A stretch of 64,000 nt of DNA from Kytococcus aerolatus (GTDB lineage Bacteria; Actinomycetota; Actinomycetes; Actinomycetales; Dermatophilaceae). Shown in pieces: positions 1 through 9,777 of the stretch. The translations under genes and the position numbers were made by a program. Where the stretch lies: positions 62,001 through 126,000 of the forward strand of contig NZ_FYEZ01000001.1 in the NCBI RefSeq assembly GCF_900187395.1, in the 5' to 3' direction. A model generated the notes under the pieces. That model was not told where the DNA came from, did not search any database, and saw only the letters and a program-made list of their open reading frames with translations. Each line of letters opens with the position of its first letter. The first letter of the stretch is position 1.

Positions 1-809
1 AGCAGCGGCTGGCCGACACCCGGGCCGCGGGCCGCGCCGCGCTGGTGGTGTACCTGCCGGTGGGCTACCCGGACGTCGAGAGCTCGCGGTCCGCGATGGT
101 CGCGGCGGTGGAGGCCGGCGCCGACGTCGTGGAGATCGGCCTGCCCTACACCGACCCGGTGATGGACGGCCCGGTCATCCAGGACGCCGTCGACCGGGCC
201 CTGCACCAGGGGGCGGGTCTCGACGACGCCCTGGAGTGCTCGCGCGCCGTCGCGGCGGCCGGTGGTGTCCCGGTGCTCATGAGCTACTGGAACCCGCTCC
301 TCGCCCGGGGGGTGGAGACCCTGGCTGCGGAGCTGGCCGATGCCGGGTGCAGCGGGGTCATCCTGCCGGACCTGCCCCCCGAGGGGGCCGGTCGGTGGCG
401 CCGCGCCGCGGACGCGCGCGGTCTCTCGACCGTCCACCTCGTGGCGCCGAGCACCACCCCGGAGCGGGTCGCCGCCATCGCCGCCGCCTCCTCGGGCTTC
501 GTCTACGCCGCCAGCACGATGGGGGTGACGGGAGCCCGTTCCTCGGTGTCCTCGCGGGCCACCGAGGTGGTGGAGCGGATCCGGGCCGCAACCGACCTGC
601 CGGTGTGCGTGGGGGTCGGTGTGTCGACCGGTGCGCAGGCCGCCGAGGTCGCAGGCTATGCCGACGGGGTCATCTGCGGCTCCGCCGTGGTCGCGGCCCT
701 GGGGCGTGACACCCGGGCCGCGGCTCCCAGCGAACGCCCAGCCACTGCTCCTACCTTCCCGACCATGTCCGCCCTCGTGGCGGAGCTGGCCGACCACCTC
801 GGCCACTGA
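1..809 (+). CDS. trpA: Tryptophan synthase alpha chain (5' end outside window)
   Basis: TrpA cleaves indole-3-glycerol phosphate to indole and glyceraldehyde-3-phosphate and passes indole to TrpB in the cytoplasmic alpha2-beta2 complex. The reading frame is already open at base 3, where codons give QRLADTRAAGRAALVVYLP, the usual TrpA N-terminal helix and first strand, so only a few residues are missing. The catalytic pair is visible in VVEIGLPYTDPVMDGP (Glu of VEIG, Asp of TDP). The phosphate-binding part follows in YAASTMGVTG and VCVGVGVST. trpB presumably lies just upstream. The gene ends 24 bases before the next start, so it may be cotranscribed with the DsbA-like gene. The identification is secure. 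Confidence 0.95.
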   Translation, partial: QRLADTRAAGRAALVVYLPVGYPDVESSRSAMVAAVEAGADVVEIGLPYTDPVMDGPVIQDAVDRALHQGAGLDDALECSRAVAAAGGVPVLMSYWNPLLARGVETLAAELADAGCSGVILPDLPPEGAGRWRRAADARGLSTVHLVAPSTTPERVAAIAAASSGFVYAASTMGVTGARSSVSSRATEVVERIRAATDLPVCVGVGVSTGAQAAEVAGYADGVICGSAVVAALGRDTRAAAPSERPATAPTFPTMSALVAELADHLGH

Positions 810-833
810 CCGTCCACCGCACCAGGAGGAACC

Positions 834-1634
834 ATGCCCGTTGACAAGACCCCGCGCCGCTCCGGCGCCCACCCGGCAGGAGGCTCCGGCGGCGCCGGTG
901 TGAGCAAGGCCCTGGTTGGGCTGATCCTCGCCCTTCTGGTGGGTGCGGCCGTCATCCTCGCCATCTGGCTCAACCAGCGGGGCGACGAGGACCCGAAGGC
1001 CGGCGGAGAGTCCTCCTCGAGCTCCTCCGAGGGCGGCTCGGACAAGCCGGTGAAGACCCCGAAGGGACTGCCGGAGGATGCCAGCGGGCTGGCCTTCGGT
1101 GAGGAGGGCACCCCCGTCCTGACGCTCTTCGAGGACTTCCAGTGCCCCGGGTGCGGTGGCTTCGAGGCCCAGTACGGCAAGGAGCTCAACCAGCTGGTGG
1201 ACGACGGCAAGCTGCAGGTCGTCTACCACCCGATGACCTTCCTCGACGACAACATCGGGACCGACCACTCCGTGCGCGCCACGAACGCCGCGCTCTGCGC
1301 GGCCGACGCGGACGCCTTCCGGAAGTACCACGACACCGTCTTCGCCAACCAGCCGGAGCGCGAGGGTGATGGCTGGACCGACGACGAGCTCAAGGGCTTC
1401 GGCAAGGACGCCGGCCTGAAGGGCCAGGAGCTCAAGACCTTCGAGAAGTGCGTCGACGAGGGCACCTATGCCGACTACGCGCGGAAGAGCAACGAGAAGG
1501 CCTTCGAGATGGGTGTCACCGGGACCCCGAGCGTCTTCCTCAACGGTGAGCGCATCGACCACACCACCGAGGACTTCCTCTCCCAGGTGGAGTCCGCCGA
1601 GCCGGCCCAGCGCTCCGAGGCCTCGGTCAAGTGA
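834..1634 (+). CDS. Membrane-anchored DsbA-family thioredoxin-like protein
   Basis: Predicted extracytoplasmic thiol-disulfide oxidoreductase of the thioredoxin_4/DsbA type, 266 aa. A short basic cytoplasmic N-terminus precedes one membrane segment (about residues 24-48), then a Gly/Ser/Glu-rich linker, then a thioredoxin fold with a CPGC active site at residues 104-107 (FEDFQCPGCGGFE) and the cis-Pro region TGTPSVFLNG near residue 225. The start is backed by an AGGAGG ribosome site at 826-831. The stop overlaps the lgt start, so the two are translationally coupled; both act at the membrane on exported proteins. Substrates cannot be read from the sequence. Confidence 0.88.
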   Translation: MPVDKTPRRSGAHPAGGSGGAGVSKALVGLILALLVGAAVILAIWLNQRGDEDPKAGGESSSSSSEGGSDKPVKTPKGLPEDASGLAFGEEGTPVLTLFEDFQCPGCGGFEAQYGKELNQLVDDGKLQVVYHPMTFLDDNIGTDHSVRATNAALCAADADAFRKYHDTVFANQPEREGDGWTDDELKGFGKDAGLKGQELKTFEKCVDEGTYADYARKSNEKAFEMGVTGTPSVFLNGERIDHTTEDFLSQVESAEPAQRSEASVK

Positions 1635-2503
1635 CCCATCTCCCCGCGGTGATCCCCAGCCCCACGCAGGCGGTGTGGTGGCTGGGGCCCGTGGCGGTCC
1701 GCGCCTACGCCCTGTGCATCCTCGCCGGGGTGGGCGTGGCCCTCTGGCTCACCGTCCGCCGCTGGAAGGCCCGCGGGGGAGAGGCCGACGACGTCCTGGA
1801 CGTCGCCACCTGGGCCCTCCCGCTGGGCCTCGTGGGCGGGCGGATCTACCACGTCGTCACCTCCCCGGAGGCCTATTTCGGGGAGGGGGGCGACCCCTGG
1901 AAGGCCTTCGCGATCTGGGAGGGCGGCCTGGGCATCTGGGGCGCGGTCGCCCTCGGGGCCGTCGGGGCCTGGTGGGCCTGTCGCTCCCAGGGGTGGTCCT
2001 TCGCGGCCTTCGCCGACGCGGTCGTCCCGGGTCTGCTGCTGGCCCAGGCCCTGGGGCGCTTCGGGAACTGGTTCAACAACGAGCTCTACGGCGGGCCCAC
2101 CGACCTGCCGTGGGGGCTGCGCATCCACCAGTGGGACCACGCCGCAGGCCGTGCCGTGACCGACGCCGCCGGGGACCCGGTGGTGCTGGGGACCTTCCAC
2201 CCGACCTTCCTCTACGAGGCGGTGTGGTGCGTGCTCATGGCGGCGCTCGTCCTCTGGCTCGACCGGGTGCGCACCTTCGCCGCCGGCCAGCTGGCCGGGC
2301 TCTACCTGATGCTCTACACGCTGGGGCGCTTCTTCATCGAGATGATGCGCACCGACGAGGCCAACACCTTCTTCGGGCAGCGGATCAACGTCTGGGTCTC
2401 GCTGGCCGTCTTCCTGCTCGGTCTGTTCCTATACTGGCGAGCAGGGCGCAAGGGCGCGCCCAGTCACCGGGACGCCGAGGAGAGCGGCGCCCGCACCGAC
2501 TGA
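1631..2503 (+). CDS. lgt: Prolipoprotein diacylglyceryl transferase
   Basis: Lgt moves a diacylglyceryl group from phosphatidylglycerol to the lipobox cysteine of prolipoproteins, the first step of lipoprotein maturation in the cytoplasmic membrane. The 290-aa product has about seven membrane segments and the Lgt signature GRFGNWFNNELYG near residues 140-152, plus the conserved HPTFLYE segment and a C-terminal GRFFIEMMRTDE block. The start is a GTG inside a GTGA overlap with the upstream DsbA-like gene. A likely client, the lipoprotein at 45345-45791, is encoded in this window. Confidence 0.95.
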   Translation: MTHLPAVIPSPTQAVWWLGPVAVRAYALCILAGVGVALWLTVRRWKARGGEADDVLDVATWALPLGLVGGRIYHVVTSPEAYFGEGGDPWKAFAIWEGGLGIWGAVALGAVGAWWACRSQGWSFAAFADAVVPGLLLAQALGRFGNWFNNELYGGPTDLPWGLRIHQWDHAAGRAVTDAAGDPVVLGTFHPTFLYEAVWCVLMAALVLWLDRVRTFAAGQLAGLYLMLYTLGRFFIEMMRTDEANTFFGQRINVWVSLAVFLLGLFLYWRAGRKGAPSHRDAEESGARTD

Positions 2504-2558
2504 CCCCGCGCCCCGGCCGGGATCAGGAGCCGCCGACCACCGAGCTCGAAAGGCCACC

Positions 2559-3974
2559 ATGCGCCGCGCCAAGATCGTCTGCACCCTCGGCCCCGCCACC
2601 ACCGACCACGAGGTGCTCCGGCAGCTCGTCGACGCCGGCATGGACGTCGCCCGGCTGAACATGTCCCACGGCACCCATGCCGACATGGAGCAGCTCATCG
2701 CGAGCCTGCGCCGGATCGAGGAGGAGTCCGGGCACGCCATCGCGGTGCTGGTCGACCTGCAGGGCCCGAAGATCCGGACCGGCACCTTCGCCGACGGCCC
2801 GGTCGAGTTGGAGCCGGGGCAGCGCTTCACGATTACCACCCGCGAGGTGGGCGGGGACGCCACCGAGGTGGGGACCACCTACCCGGGCCTGGCCGCGGAC
2901 GTCTCGGCCGGCGACCGGCTGCTGGTCAACGACGGCGCCATCCAGCTGCGGGCCGTCGAGGTGACCGATACCGACGTCCGCACCGAGGTGCTCGTCGGGG
3001 GCCCCCTGAGCGACCACAAGGGCATCAACCTGCCCGGCGTCGAGGTCAGCACCCCCGCGCTCACCGAGAAGGACGCCGAGGACCTGCGCTGGGCGCTGGG
3101 GGCCGGGGCCGATCTCGTCGCCCTGTCCTTCGTGCGGCGGCCCGAGGACCTGGAGCCCGTCCACGCGATCATGGAGGAGCTGGACAACCGGGTGCCCGTC
3201 ATCGCGAAGGTGGAGAAGCCGCAGGCGGTGGACCGCCTGGAGGAGATCGTCGAGGCCTTCGACGGGATCATGGTGGCCCGCGGGGACCTCGGGGTGGAGA
3301 TGCCGCTGGAGGACGTCCCGGTGGTGCAGAAGCGGGCGGTGGAGCTCACGCGGCGCCGCGCCAAGCCGGTCATCGTGGCCACGCAGGTGCTGGAGTCCAT
3401 GATCAGCAGTCCCCGCCCCACCCGGGCCGAGGCCAGCGACTGCGCCAACGCGGTGCTCGACGGCGCCGACGCGGTGATGCTCTCCGGGGAGACCTCGATC
3501 GGCATCAACCCGGTGGAGTGCGTCAAGGTCATGACCCGGATCATCGAGTCCACCGAGGAGCACGGCCTGGACCGGATGCGGGCCCTCGGCAAGCTCCCCC
3601 ACACCGTGACCGGGGCGGTGACGGCCGCCGCCGTGGAGGTCGGTCGGGAGGTCGACGCCAAGGCCTACGTGACCTTCACGACCACCGGGACGTCTGCCCG
3701 GAAGCTGGCACGGACCCGCCCGGCCGAGCCGGTGCTGGCCTTCACCCCCCACCTGCGGGTGCGGCGGCAGCTCGCGCTGACCTGGGGCCTGGAGGCGGTG
3801 CTCGTGCCCGGGCCGCTGGGTGCGATGGAGGGCCTCTTCGCGCAGGTCGACGAGGCGCTGTCGCTGGACGAGCGCTTCACGGAGGGGGACCGGATCATCG
3901 TCGTGGCCGGGACGCCCGTCGGGGTGCCCGGGAGCGTCAACACGCTGCGGGTGCACAGCCTGGCCCGTCCCTGA
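2559..3974 (+). CDS. pyk: Pyruvate kinase
   Basis: Converts phosphoenolpyruvate and ADP to pyruvate and ATP, the last step of glycolysis. The 471-aa protein starts with the classic [14 protein letters not shown] and contains RLNMSHG, the catalytic-lysine block IAKVEKPQA, the substrate loop [12 protein letters not shown] and the MLSGETSIG motif; the C-terminal allosteric domain is complete. An AAAGG ribosome site precedes the ATG. A GC-rich interrupted inverted repeat just after the stop (about 3976-4000) could terminate transcription before the tRNA gene. Confidence 0.96.
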   Translation: MRRAKIVCTLGPATTDHEVLRQLVDAGMDVARLNMSHGTHADMEQLIASLRRIEEESGHAIAVLVDLQGPKIRTGTFADGPVELEPGQRFTITTREVGGDATEVGTTYPGLAADVSAGDRLLVNDGAIQLRAVEVTDTDVRTEVLVGGPLSDHKGINLPGVEVSTPALTEKDAEDLRWALGAGADLVALSFVRRPEDLEPVHAIMEELDNRVPVIAKVEKPQAVDRLEEIVEAFDGIMVARGDLGVEMPLEDVPVVQKRAVELTRRRAKPVIVATQVLESMISSPRPTRAEASDCANAVLDGADAVMLSGETSIGINPVECVKVMTRIIESTEEHGLDRMRALGKLPHTVTGAVTAAAVEVGREVDAKAYVTFTTTGTSARKLARTRPAEPVLAFTPHLRVRRQLALTWGLEAVLVPGPLGAMEGLFAQVDEALSLDERFTEGDRIIVVAGTPVGVPGSVNTLRVHSLARP

Positions 3975-4030
3975 GACGCCGGCGCCTCGCCGGGGCGTGC
4001 CGAGGACACCGGGCCCGGGTGGACGGCGGC

Positions 4031-4036
4031 TACACT
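4031..4036 (+). promoter_or_regulatory. Candidate -10 box for tRNA-Leu
   Basis: TACACT, a TANNNT -10 hexamer, lies 13 bases before the mature tRNA 5' end, so transcription would start about seven bases into that gap. No good -35 is visible, as is common for actinobacterial promoters. Confidence 0.45.
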
Positions 4037-4049
4037 GTCGCCGCCGCTC

Positions 4050-4135
4050 GCCGGGGTGGTGGAATGGCAGACACGGAGCACTCAAAATGCTCTGCCCGCG
4101 AGGGCGTGCGGGTTCGAGTCCCGCTCCCGGCACCA
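4050..4135 (+). tRNA. tRNA-Leu (anticodon CAA)
   Basis: A complete class II tRNA. The acceptor stem pairs GCCGGGG (4050-4056) with TCCCGGC (4125-4131, one G-T pair). The anticodon stem GAGCA/TGCTC encloses loop CTCAAAA with anticodon CAA at 4083-4085, reading UUG. A long variable arm and the T arm GCGGG-TTCGAGT-CCCGC follow, and CCA is encoded at 4133-4135. The long variable arm and anticodon identify leucine. Confidence 0.95.
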
Positions 4136-4211
4136 ACGGTCCGCGCACTGCGCCGGCCGTCCCGATCCCCCTGCGCCGACCTCGGTGGGCGTCCGTCAGC
4201 CGAGGAGGACC

Positions 4212-4787
4212 ATGCGCATCCTGGTGGCCGAGGACGAGGCCGTCATCCGACTCGATCTCGTGGAGATCCTCCGCGACCTGGGGCACGAGGTGGTCGCCGA
4301 GGTGGCCGATGGCCGCAGCGCGGTCGAGGGGGCGCGGGAGCACCGCCCGGACGTCGCGGTGATGGACGTGAAGATGCCTCGGCTGGACGGGATCACGGCC
4401 GCCGAGGAGATGGCTCGCGACCAGCTCTGCCCCGTCGTCCTGCTCACCGCCTTCACCGACCCCGAGCTCGTGGACCGGGCCGCCGAGGCCGGCGTCCTGG
4501 CCTATGTCACCAAGCCCTTCGGGCCGGCCGACCTCGCGCCCGCACTGGCGGTCGCCCGAGCGCGCTACGAGCAGATGCGGGCCCTCGCCGAGGAGGTCGA
4601 GGACCTCACCGAGCGGATGGAGGCCCGCAAGGAGATCGACCGGGCCAAGGGCCTGCTCCAGTCGCGGCTCGGGCTCGACGAGGCCGAGGCCTTCCGCTGG
4701 CTGCAGAAGACCGCGATGGACCGCCGGACCTCCATGCGGGAGCTCGCCGTGGCCGTGGTGGAGCAGATGGGCCCGACCGGCGGCTGA
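4212..4787 (+). CDS. pdtaR: ANTAR-domain response regulator (PdtaR type)
   Basis: Two-domain regulator of 191 aa. The receiver domain (residues 1-120) carries the acidic pocket EDE near residue 7, phospho-acceptor Asp52 in VMDVKMP and the TKPF lysine. A coiled linker leads to an ANTAR RNA-binding domain (about 125-185) with [12 protein letters not shown] and the MRELA segment. In M. tuberculosis PdtaR (Rv1626) is controlled by the kinase PdtaS and binds nascent RNA hairpins to prevent termination. The ATG is chosen because AGGAGGA lies just upstream (4203-4209); the frame stays open further 5' but runs through the tRNA. No kinase gene is adjacent, so PdtaS must be encoded elsewhere. Confidence 0.92.
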   Translation: MRILVAEDEAVIRLDLVEILRDLGHEVVAEVADGRSAVEGAREHRPDVAVMDVKMPRLDGITAAEEMARDQLCPVVLLTAFTDPELVDRAAEAGVLAYVTKPFGPADLAPALAVARARYEQMRALAEEVEDLTERMEARKEIDRAKGLLQSRLGLDEAEAFRWLQKTAMDRRTSMRELAVAVVEQMGPTGG

Positions 4788-4788
4788 G

Positions 4789-5235
4789 TCAGCCCTTGGG
4801 GGTGCTGAGGATCGCGCAGGTGAGGCGGGAGGTGCACACCCGGCGCCCCTCGTCGTCGGTGAGGACGATCTCGTAGCTGGCCATGCTGCGTCCGCGGTGC
4901 AGCGGGGTGGCCACCGCGTGGACCCGGCCGGAGCGCGCGGCGCGGTGGTGGGTGGCGTTGATGTCCACCCCGACGGCGGCCCGGTCCGGCCCCGCGTGCA
5001 GGGCGGCACCGATCGAGCCGACGGTCTCGGCGAGCACCACGCTCGCCCCGCCGTGCAGGATCCCGTAGGGCTGGGTGTTGCCCTCCACCGGCATCGAGGC
5101 ACGCACCTCCTCGGCGCTGGCGTGGGTGACCTCGATGCCCATGCGCTCGGCCAGGGTGCCGGAGCCACCGGGGAAGACCGTCGCCAGGCTCTCCCGGGCG
5201 GCTGCCCGGTCGGGGGTGGGGGTGGGCTCGGACAT
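4789..5235 (-). CDS. PaaI-type hotdog-fold thioesterase
   Basis: A 148-aa single-domain hotdog protein, probably hydrolysing an aromatic or aliphatic acyl-CoA. The family block GNTQPYGILHGGASVVLAET, with the HGG turn, and the following GVDINATHHR strand are intact. The start was chosen for its GGAGG ribosome site seven bases upstream on the minus strand; upstream in-frame codons lack one. It converges on pdtaR with a one-base gap and diverges from polA, a placement seen in many actinobacteria. The substrate is unknown. Confidence 0.85.
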   Translation of the reverse strand: MSEPTPTPDRAAARESLATVFPGGSGTLAERMGIEVTHASAEEVRASMPVEGNTQPYGILHGGASVVLAETVGSIGAALHAGPDRAAVGVDINATHHRAARSGRVHAVATPLHRGRSMASYEIVLTDDEGRRVCTSRLTCAILSTPKG

Positions 5236-5283
5236 GGGTGCCTCCGTGGATGGTGGTCGGTGTGCGGGCTTAGGCTGCCATGC

Positions 5284-8004
5284 GTGACCCGACTGCTGCT
5301 CCTCGACGGACACTCCTTGGCCTATCGCGCGTTCTTCGCCCTGCCGGCGGAGAACTTCTCCACGGCCACCGGCCAGCACACGAACGCGGTGTACGGCTTC
5401 ACCTCGATGCTCATCAACGTCATCCGGGACGAACGCCCCACCCACGTGGCGGTGGCCTTCGACCGTTCCCGGCAGACCTTCCGCACCGAGGAGTACGCGG
5501 AGTACAAGGCGGGGCGAGCCAAGACGCCGGACGAGTTCTCCGGGCAGGTCCCGCTCGTGCAGGAGGTGCTGGACGCCCTGCGGATCGCCCACGCCGAGGT
5601 GGACGGCTACGAGGCGGACGACATCATCGCCACCTGGGCCCGGCAGGGACGCGAGGCCGGCCACGAGGTGCTCGTCTGCTCCGGCGACCGGGACGCCCTG
5701 CAGCTCGTGGACGAGAGGGTGACCGTCCTGTACCCCCGCAAGGGGGTCTCCGACCTGGCCCGCATGACCCCGGAGGCCGTCGAGGAGAAGTACGGGGTCC
5801 GGCCGGAGCGCTACAGCGACCTGGCCGCGCTCGTGGGCGAGTCGGCGGACAACCTGCCCGGTGTGCCCGGGGTGGGCCCGAAGACCGCGGCCAAGTGGCT
5901 CGGGCTCTACGGCGACCTGGGAGGGGTCGTCGACCACGCCGACCAGATCAAGGGGAAGGCGGGCCAGAGCTTCCGGGACCATCTCGACCAGGTCCTGCGC
6001 AACCGCCGTCTCAACCAGCTCGTGAGCGACGTGGAGCTCCCGGTGGGGATGGCCGAGGCGGAGTGGGACTCCTACGACCGGGAGAAGGTCCACGAGGTCT
6101 TCGACGCTCTGGAGTTCCGGGTGCTGCGGGACCGCCTGTTCGAGTACCTCGGCGCCGACGAGACCGAGGGGACGGAGACCGGGGAGGCCGCCGAGCTCGA
6201 GGTGGAGGCCCTCGCCCCGGGGGGTCTGGCGGACTGGCTGGAGGCGCAAGGTGAGGAGCTGGTGGGCCTGGAGCTCCTCGTGGCCATGCCGGAGAGCCTC
6301 GCTGGGCGGCACCGGGCAGAAGCCACCGGTGTCGCCCTGGCGGGTCCCGGGTCGGTGGTCTGGTTCGACCTCGCGGGGCGCACCCCGGGTGACGAGAACG
6401 CCCTGGCCGGGCTGCTGGCCGAGGGGGCGGAGAGGGTGGCGGTGCACGACGTCAAGCCGGCCGTGCACGCGCTCCGGGAGATCGGCCTGCGGCTGGACGC
6501 CGTCGCCCACGACACCGCCCTGGCGGCCTATCTGGTGAAGCCCGACCAGCGTTCGTACGACCTGGGCGATCTCGCGATCCGGCACCTGCATCGCGAGCTC
6601 CCGTCGGGGGAGGAGCAGGGTGGGGGCGACGCCCTCTTCGCCGCCGACCTCGTGGAGGGTGGGGAGACGCTGGGGGGTGCAGCCCTCCAGGCCGCACACC
6701 GGGCGCAGGCGGTCCGCGATCTGGCGCCGGTGCTCGCCGAGCTCGTGGAGCAGGCCGGGGGGACCCGGCTCCTGCACGACGTGGAGCTCCCGCTGGCCGC
6801 GCACCTGGTGCGCATGGAGGCCGCGGGGATCGCCGTGGACCGTGACCGCCTCGACGAGCTGGAGTCGGACTTCGCCGACCAGGTGGCGGCCGCGCAGGCC
6901 GACGCCCACGCGGCCATCGAGGACGACTCGGTGAACCTCGGGTCCCCGAAGCAGCTGCAGCAGGTGCTCTTCGAGCGGCTCGGGATGCCGAAGACCAAGA
7001 AGACCAAGACCGGGTGGACCACCGACGCCGACGCTCTCGTGTGGCTCCGGGCCCAGACCGGGGAGGGGACCCCCGCCGAGGCCTTCCTCGAGGCCCTGCT
7101 GCGGCACCGGGACGTCACCAAGCTCCGGAGCACCGTGCAGGGTCTGCAGAAGGCGGTGGACACCGACGGGCGCATCCACACGACCTACCAGCAGACGATC
7201 GCGGCCACGGGCCGGCTGAGCAGCGTCGACCCGAACCTGCAGAACATCCCGATCCGGACCGAGGCCGGCCGCCGCATCCGCGAGGTCTTCGTCGTCGGGG
7301 AGGGCTTCGAGCAGCTCATGAGTGCCGACTACAGCCAGATCGAGATGCGGATCATGGCGCACCTCTCCGGCGATGAGGGACTCATCGAGGCCTTCCGGGC
7401 GGGGGAGGACCTGCACAACTTCGTGGGCGCCCAGGTCTTCGGGGTGGAGCCCGACGCGGTGACCCCCGAGATGCGGGCGAAGGTCAAGGCCATGTCCTAC
7501 GGGCTGGCCTACGGGCTCTCGGCCTTCGGGCTCTCCAAGCAGCTGGGCATCGGCCCGGAGGAGGCGAAGGGGCTCATGGAGACCTACTTCGAGCGCTTCG
7601 GGGGTGTCCGTGACTACCTGGGTGAGGTCGTCGACCGGGCGCGGGCCGACGGGTACACCGAGACCATGCTCGGCCGGCGCCGCCCGCTGCCGGATCTCGG
7701 CAGCTCGAACCGGCAGCGACGCGAGATGGCCGAGCGGATGGCTCTCAACGCCCCCATCCAGGGCTCGGCGGCTGATGTCATGAAGCTCGCCATGCTCCGG
7801 GTCGACGACCGGCTCGCCGCCGACGGCCTCGGCTCCCGGGTGCTGTTGCAGGTGCACGACGAGCTCGTCGTGGATGTGGCTCCCGGGGAGGCCGAGACGG
7901 TGCGGGAGCTCGTCACCCACGAGATGTCCACCGCGGTGGAGCTGGACCTGCCGCTGGAGGTCAGCGTCGGGCTGGGCCGCTCCTGGCACGACGCCGCCCA
8001 CTGA
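5284..8004 (+). CDS. polA: DNA polymerase I, proofreading domain degenerate
   Basis: 906 aa: 5' nuclease domain (about 1-290), 3'-5' exonuclease-like domain (about 320-490) and family A polymerase domain. Motif A (DYSQIEMRIMAHLSGD), motif B (KVKAMSYGLAYGLSAFG) and motif C (LLQVHDELVV) are intact. The exonuclease fold has lost its metal ligands: the usual DTET is LELLV, the second Asp is Ala in HDVKPAVHAL, and the third site reads AAHRAQAVRD. Proofreading is therefore expected to be absent, as in mycobacterial PolA. The GTG start sits seven bases after TAGGCT (5271-5276), consistent with a leaderless mRNA. The role is Okazaki-fragment maturation and repair synthesis. Confidence 0.95.
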   Translation: MTRLLLLDGHSLAYRAFFALPAENFSTATGQHTNAVYGFTSMLINVIRDERPTHVAVAFDRSRQTFRTEEYAEYKAGRAKTPDEFSGQVPLVQEVLDALRIAHAEVDGYEADDIIATWARQGREAGHEVLVCSGDRDALQLVDERVTVLYPRKGVSDLARMTPEAVEEKYGVRPERYSDLAALVGESADNLPGVPGVGPKTAAKWLGLYGDLGGVVDHADQIKGKAGQSFRDHLDQVLRNRRLNQLVSDVELPVGMAEAEWDSYDREKVHEVFDALEFRVLRDRLFEYLGADETEGTETGEAAELEVEALAPGGLADWLEAQGEELVGLELLVAMPESLAGRHRAEATGVALAGPGSVVWFDLAGRTPGDENALAGLLAEGAERVAVHDVKPAVHALREIGLRLDAVAHDTALAAYLVKPDQRSYDLGDLAIRHLHRELPSGEEQGGGDALFAADLVEGGETLGGAALQAAHRAQAVRDLAPVLAELVEQAGGTRLLHDVELPLAAHLVRMEAAGIAVDRDRLDELESDFADQVAAAQADAHAAIEDDSVNLGSPKQLQQVLFERLGMPKTKKTKTGWTTDADALVWLRAQTGEGTPAEAFLEALLRHRDVTKLRSTVQGLQKAVDTDGRIHTTYQQTIAATGRLSSVDPNLQNIPIRTEAGRRIREVFVVGEGFEQLMSADYSQIEMRIMAHLSGDEGLIEAFRAGEDLHNFVGAQVFGVEPDAVTPEMRAKVKAMSYGLAYGLSAFGLSKQLGIGPEEAKGLMETYFERFGGVRDYLGEVVDRARADGYTETMLGRRRPLPDLGSSNRQRREMAERMALNAPIQGSAADVMKLAMLRVDDRLAADGLGSRVLLQVHDELVVDVAPGEAETVRELVTHEMSTAVELDLPLEVSVGLGRSWHDAAH

Positions 8005-8047
8005 CCCTCGGTGTGACCTGAGGCACGACGGGGCGCATGATGGGGGC

Positions 8048-9742
8048 ATGAACGCGCTGCCCAGTGACCTGGAGATCGCCCGCTCCGCCACCCTGCGTCC
8101 GCCGGCCGAGGTGGCCGCGGACATGGGGATCGGCGAGGACCTGCTCGAGCCCTACGGTCGGCAGGTGGCCAAGGTGGACCTCGCGGCCGTCGAGGCCCTG
8201 GCCGAGCGCCCGGCCGGGAAGTACGTGGTGGTCACGGCCATCACCCCCACCCCCTTCGGCGAGGGGAAGACGACGACCGCCGTCGGGCTGGCCCAGGGCC
8301 TGGCCCGGGAGGGGAGCCGCCCGGTGCTGGCCCTGCGCCAGCCGAGCCTCGGCCCGGTCTTCGGGATCAAGGGTGGGGCGGCCGGCGGCGGCCACTCGCA
8401 GGTCGTGCCGATGGAGACCCTCAACCTCCACCTGACGGGTGACTTCCACGCCGTCACCGCCGCCCACGACCTGCTCGCCGCGATGGTCTCCAACCACCTG
8501 CACCACGGCAACGAGCTCGGCCTGCACCGCATCGAGTGGCGGCGGGTGATGGACGTCAACGACCGTGCCCTGCGCTCGATCATCGAGGGCAACGGGGGCC
8601 CGATGGACGGTGTCACCCGCCAGTCCGGCTTCGACATCACCGCCGCCAGTGAGGTCATGGTCATCCTCGCCCTGGCCACCTCGCTGGCCGACCTGCGGGA
8701 GCGACTGGGCCGGATCGTCGTCGGCTGGACCCGCGAGGGGCAGCCGGTGACGGCCGAGCAGCTCAAGGCCGCCGGGGCGATGGCGGTCCTGCTCAAGGAC
8801 GCCCTGAAGCCGAACCTCCTGCAGACCCTGGAGGGCACCCCGGCGCTCATCCACACCGGCCCGTTCGGGAACATCGCCACCGGCAACTCCTCGGTGATCG
8901 CCGATCGCATCGGCATCCGCTCCGGGGACGTGCTCGTCACCGAGGCCGGCTTCGCCGCCGACATGGGGGCCGAGCGCTTCTTCAACGTGAAGTGCCGGAC
9001 CGCCGGCCTCACCCCGGACGCGGCGGTGCTGGTCACCACGGTCCGGGCCCTCAAGGCGCACTCGGAGCGCTTCGAGGTGAAGGTGGGCAAGGAGCTCCCA
9101 CCGGAGATGCTCGCCGAGTCCCCGCAGGACGTCGAGGCGGGCGTGGCCAACCTCCGCAAGCACCTCGAGATCATCCGCTCCTTCGGCGTCCAGCCGGTCG
9201 TGGCGATCAACGCCTTCCCGACCGACCATGCCAGCGAGCACGAGGTCATCCGTCGGGTGGCGCTGGAGGCCGGGGCCCGGGTGGCGGTCTCCACCCACGT
9301 CGCCGAGGGCGGGGAGGGTGCGCGCGAGCTGGCCCTGGAGGTGCTGGCCGCCTGCGAGGACGAGGTGAGCTTCATCCCCACCTACGAGCTCTCGGACCCG
9401 CTGGAGACGAAGATCGAGAAGATCGCCACCGGCGTGTACGGGGCCGACGGGATCGACATCGCCCCGGCGGCCCGCAAGGCCCTGGCCCAGTACACCGAGC
9501 AGGGCTACGGCGAGCTCCCGGTGCTCATCGCGAAGACGCAGATGTCCCTCTCGCACGACCCCACGCTCAAGGGTGCCCCGACCGGCTGGCGGCTGCCGGT
9601 CCGGGAGGTGCGGCTGGCGGCAGGGGCGGGTTACGTCTACGCCCTGGCCGGCTCGATCATGACGATGCCGGGGCTGGCCAAGCACCCGGCCGCGGAGCGG
9701 ATCGACCTGGACGCCGAGGGCAACGTGGTCGGGCTGTTCTGA
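8048..9742 (+). CDS. fhs: Formate-tetrahydrofolate ligase
   Basis: ATP-dependent ligation of formate to tetrahydrofolate, giving 10-formyl-THF for purines and initiator fMet. The 564-aa length is normal for the family. The P-loop TPTPFGEGKTTT lies near residues 67-78, followed by RQPSLGPVFGIKGGAAGGG and FNVKCR. The ATG is chosen over in-frame upstream codons that overlap the end of polA; a CATGAT hexamer ends six bases before it, so the transcript may be leaderless. A terminator hairpin follows at 9778-9804. Confidence 0.95.
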   Translation: MNALPSDLEIARSATLRPPAEVAADMGIGEDLLEPYGRQVAKVDLAAVEALAERPAGKYVVVTAITPTPFGEGKTTTAVGLAQGLAREGSRPVLALRQPSLGPVFGIKGGAAGGGHSQVVPMETLNLHLTGDFHAVTAAHDLLAAMVSNHLHHGNELGLHRIEWRRVMDVNDRALRSIIEGNGGPMDGVTRQSGFDITAASEVMVILALATSLADLRERLGRIVVGWTREGQPVTAEQLKAAGAMAVLLKDALKPNLLQTLEGTPALIHTGPFGNIATGNSSVIADRIGIRSGDVLVTEAGFAADMGAERFFNVKCRTAGLTPDAAVLVTTVRALKAHSERFEVKVGKELPPEMLAESPQDVEAGVANLRKHLEIIRSFGVQPVVAINAFPTDHASEHEVIRRVALEAGARVAVSTHVAEGGEGARELALEVLAACEDEVSFIPTYELSDPLETKIEKIATGVYGADGIDIAPAARKALAQYTEQGYGELPVLIAKTQMSLSHDPTLKGAPTGWRLPVREVRLAAGAGYVYALAGSIMTMPGLAKHPAAERIDLDAEGNVVGLF

Positions 9743-9777
9743 CGCTCGCTGGGCCGGGCCCCCGGTGCACCTCCCGC

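Noticed and set aside
4056..4211. In-frame N-terminal extension of pdtaR
   Set aside because: It would translate the tRNA-Leu gene; the internal ATG at 4212 has a strong ribosome site and matches the family start.
2523..5168. Long minus-strand frame opposite pyk and pdtaR
   Set aside because: Mirror of codon bias in the plus-strand genes; only its distal part coincides with the thioesterase locus, in a different frame.
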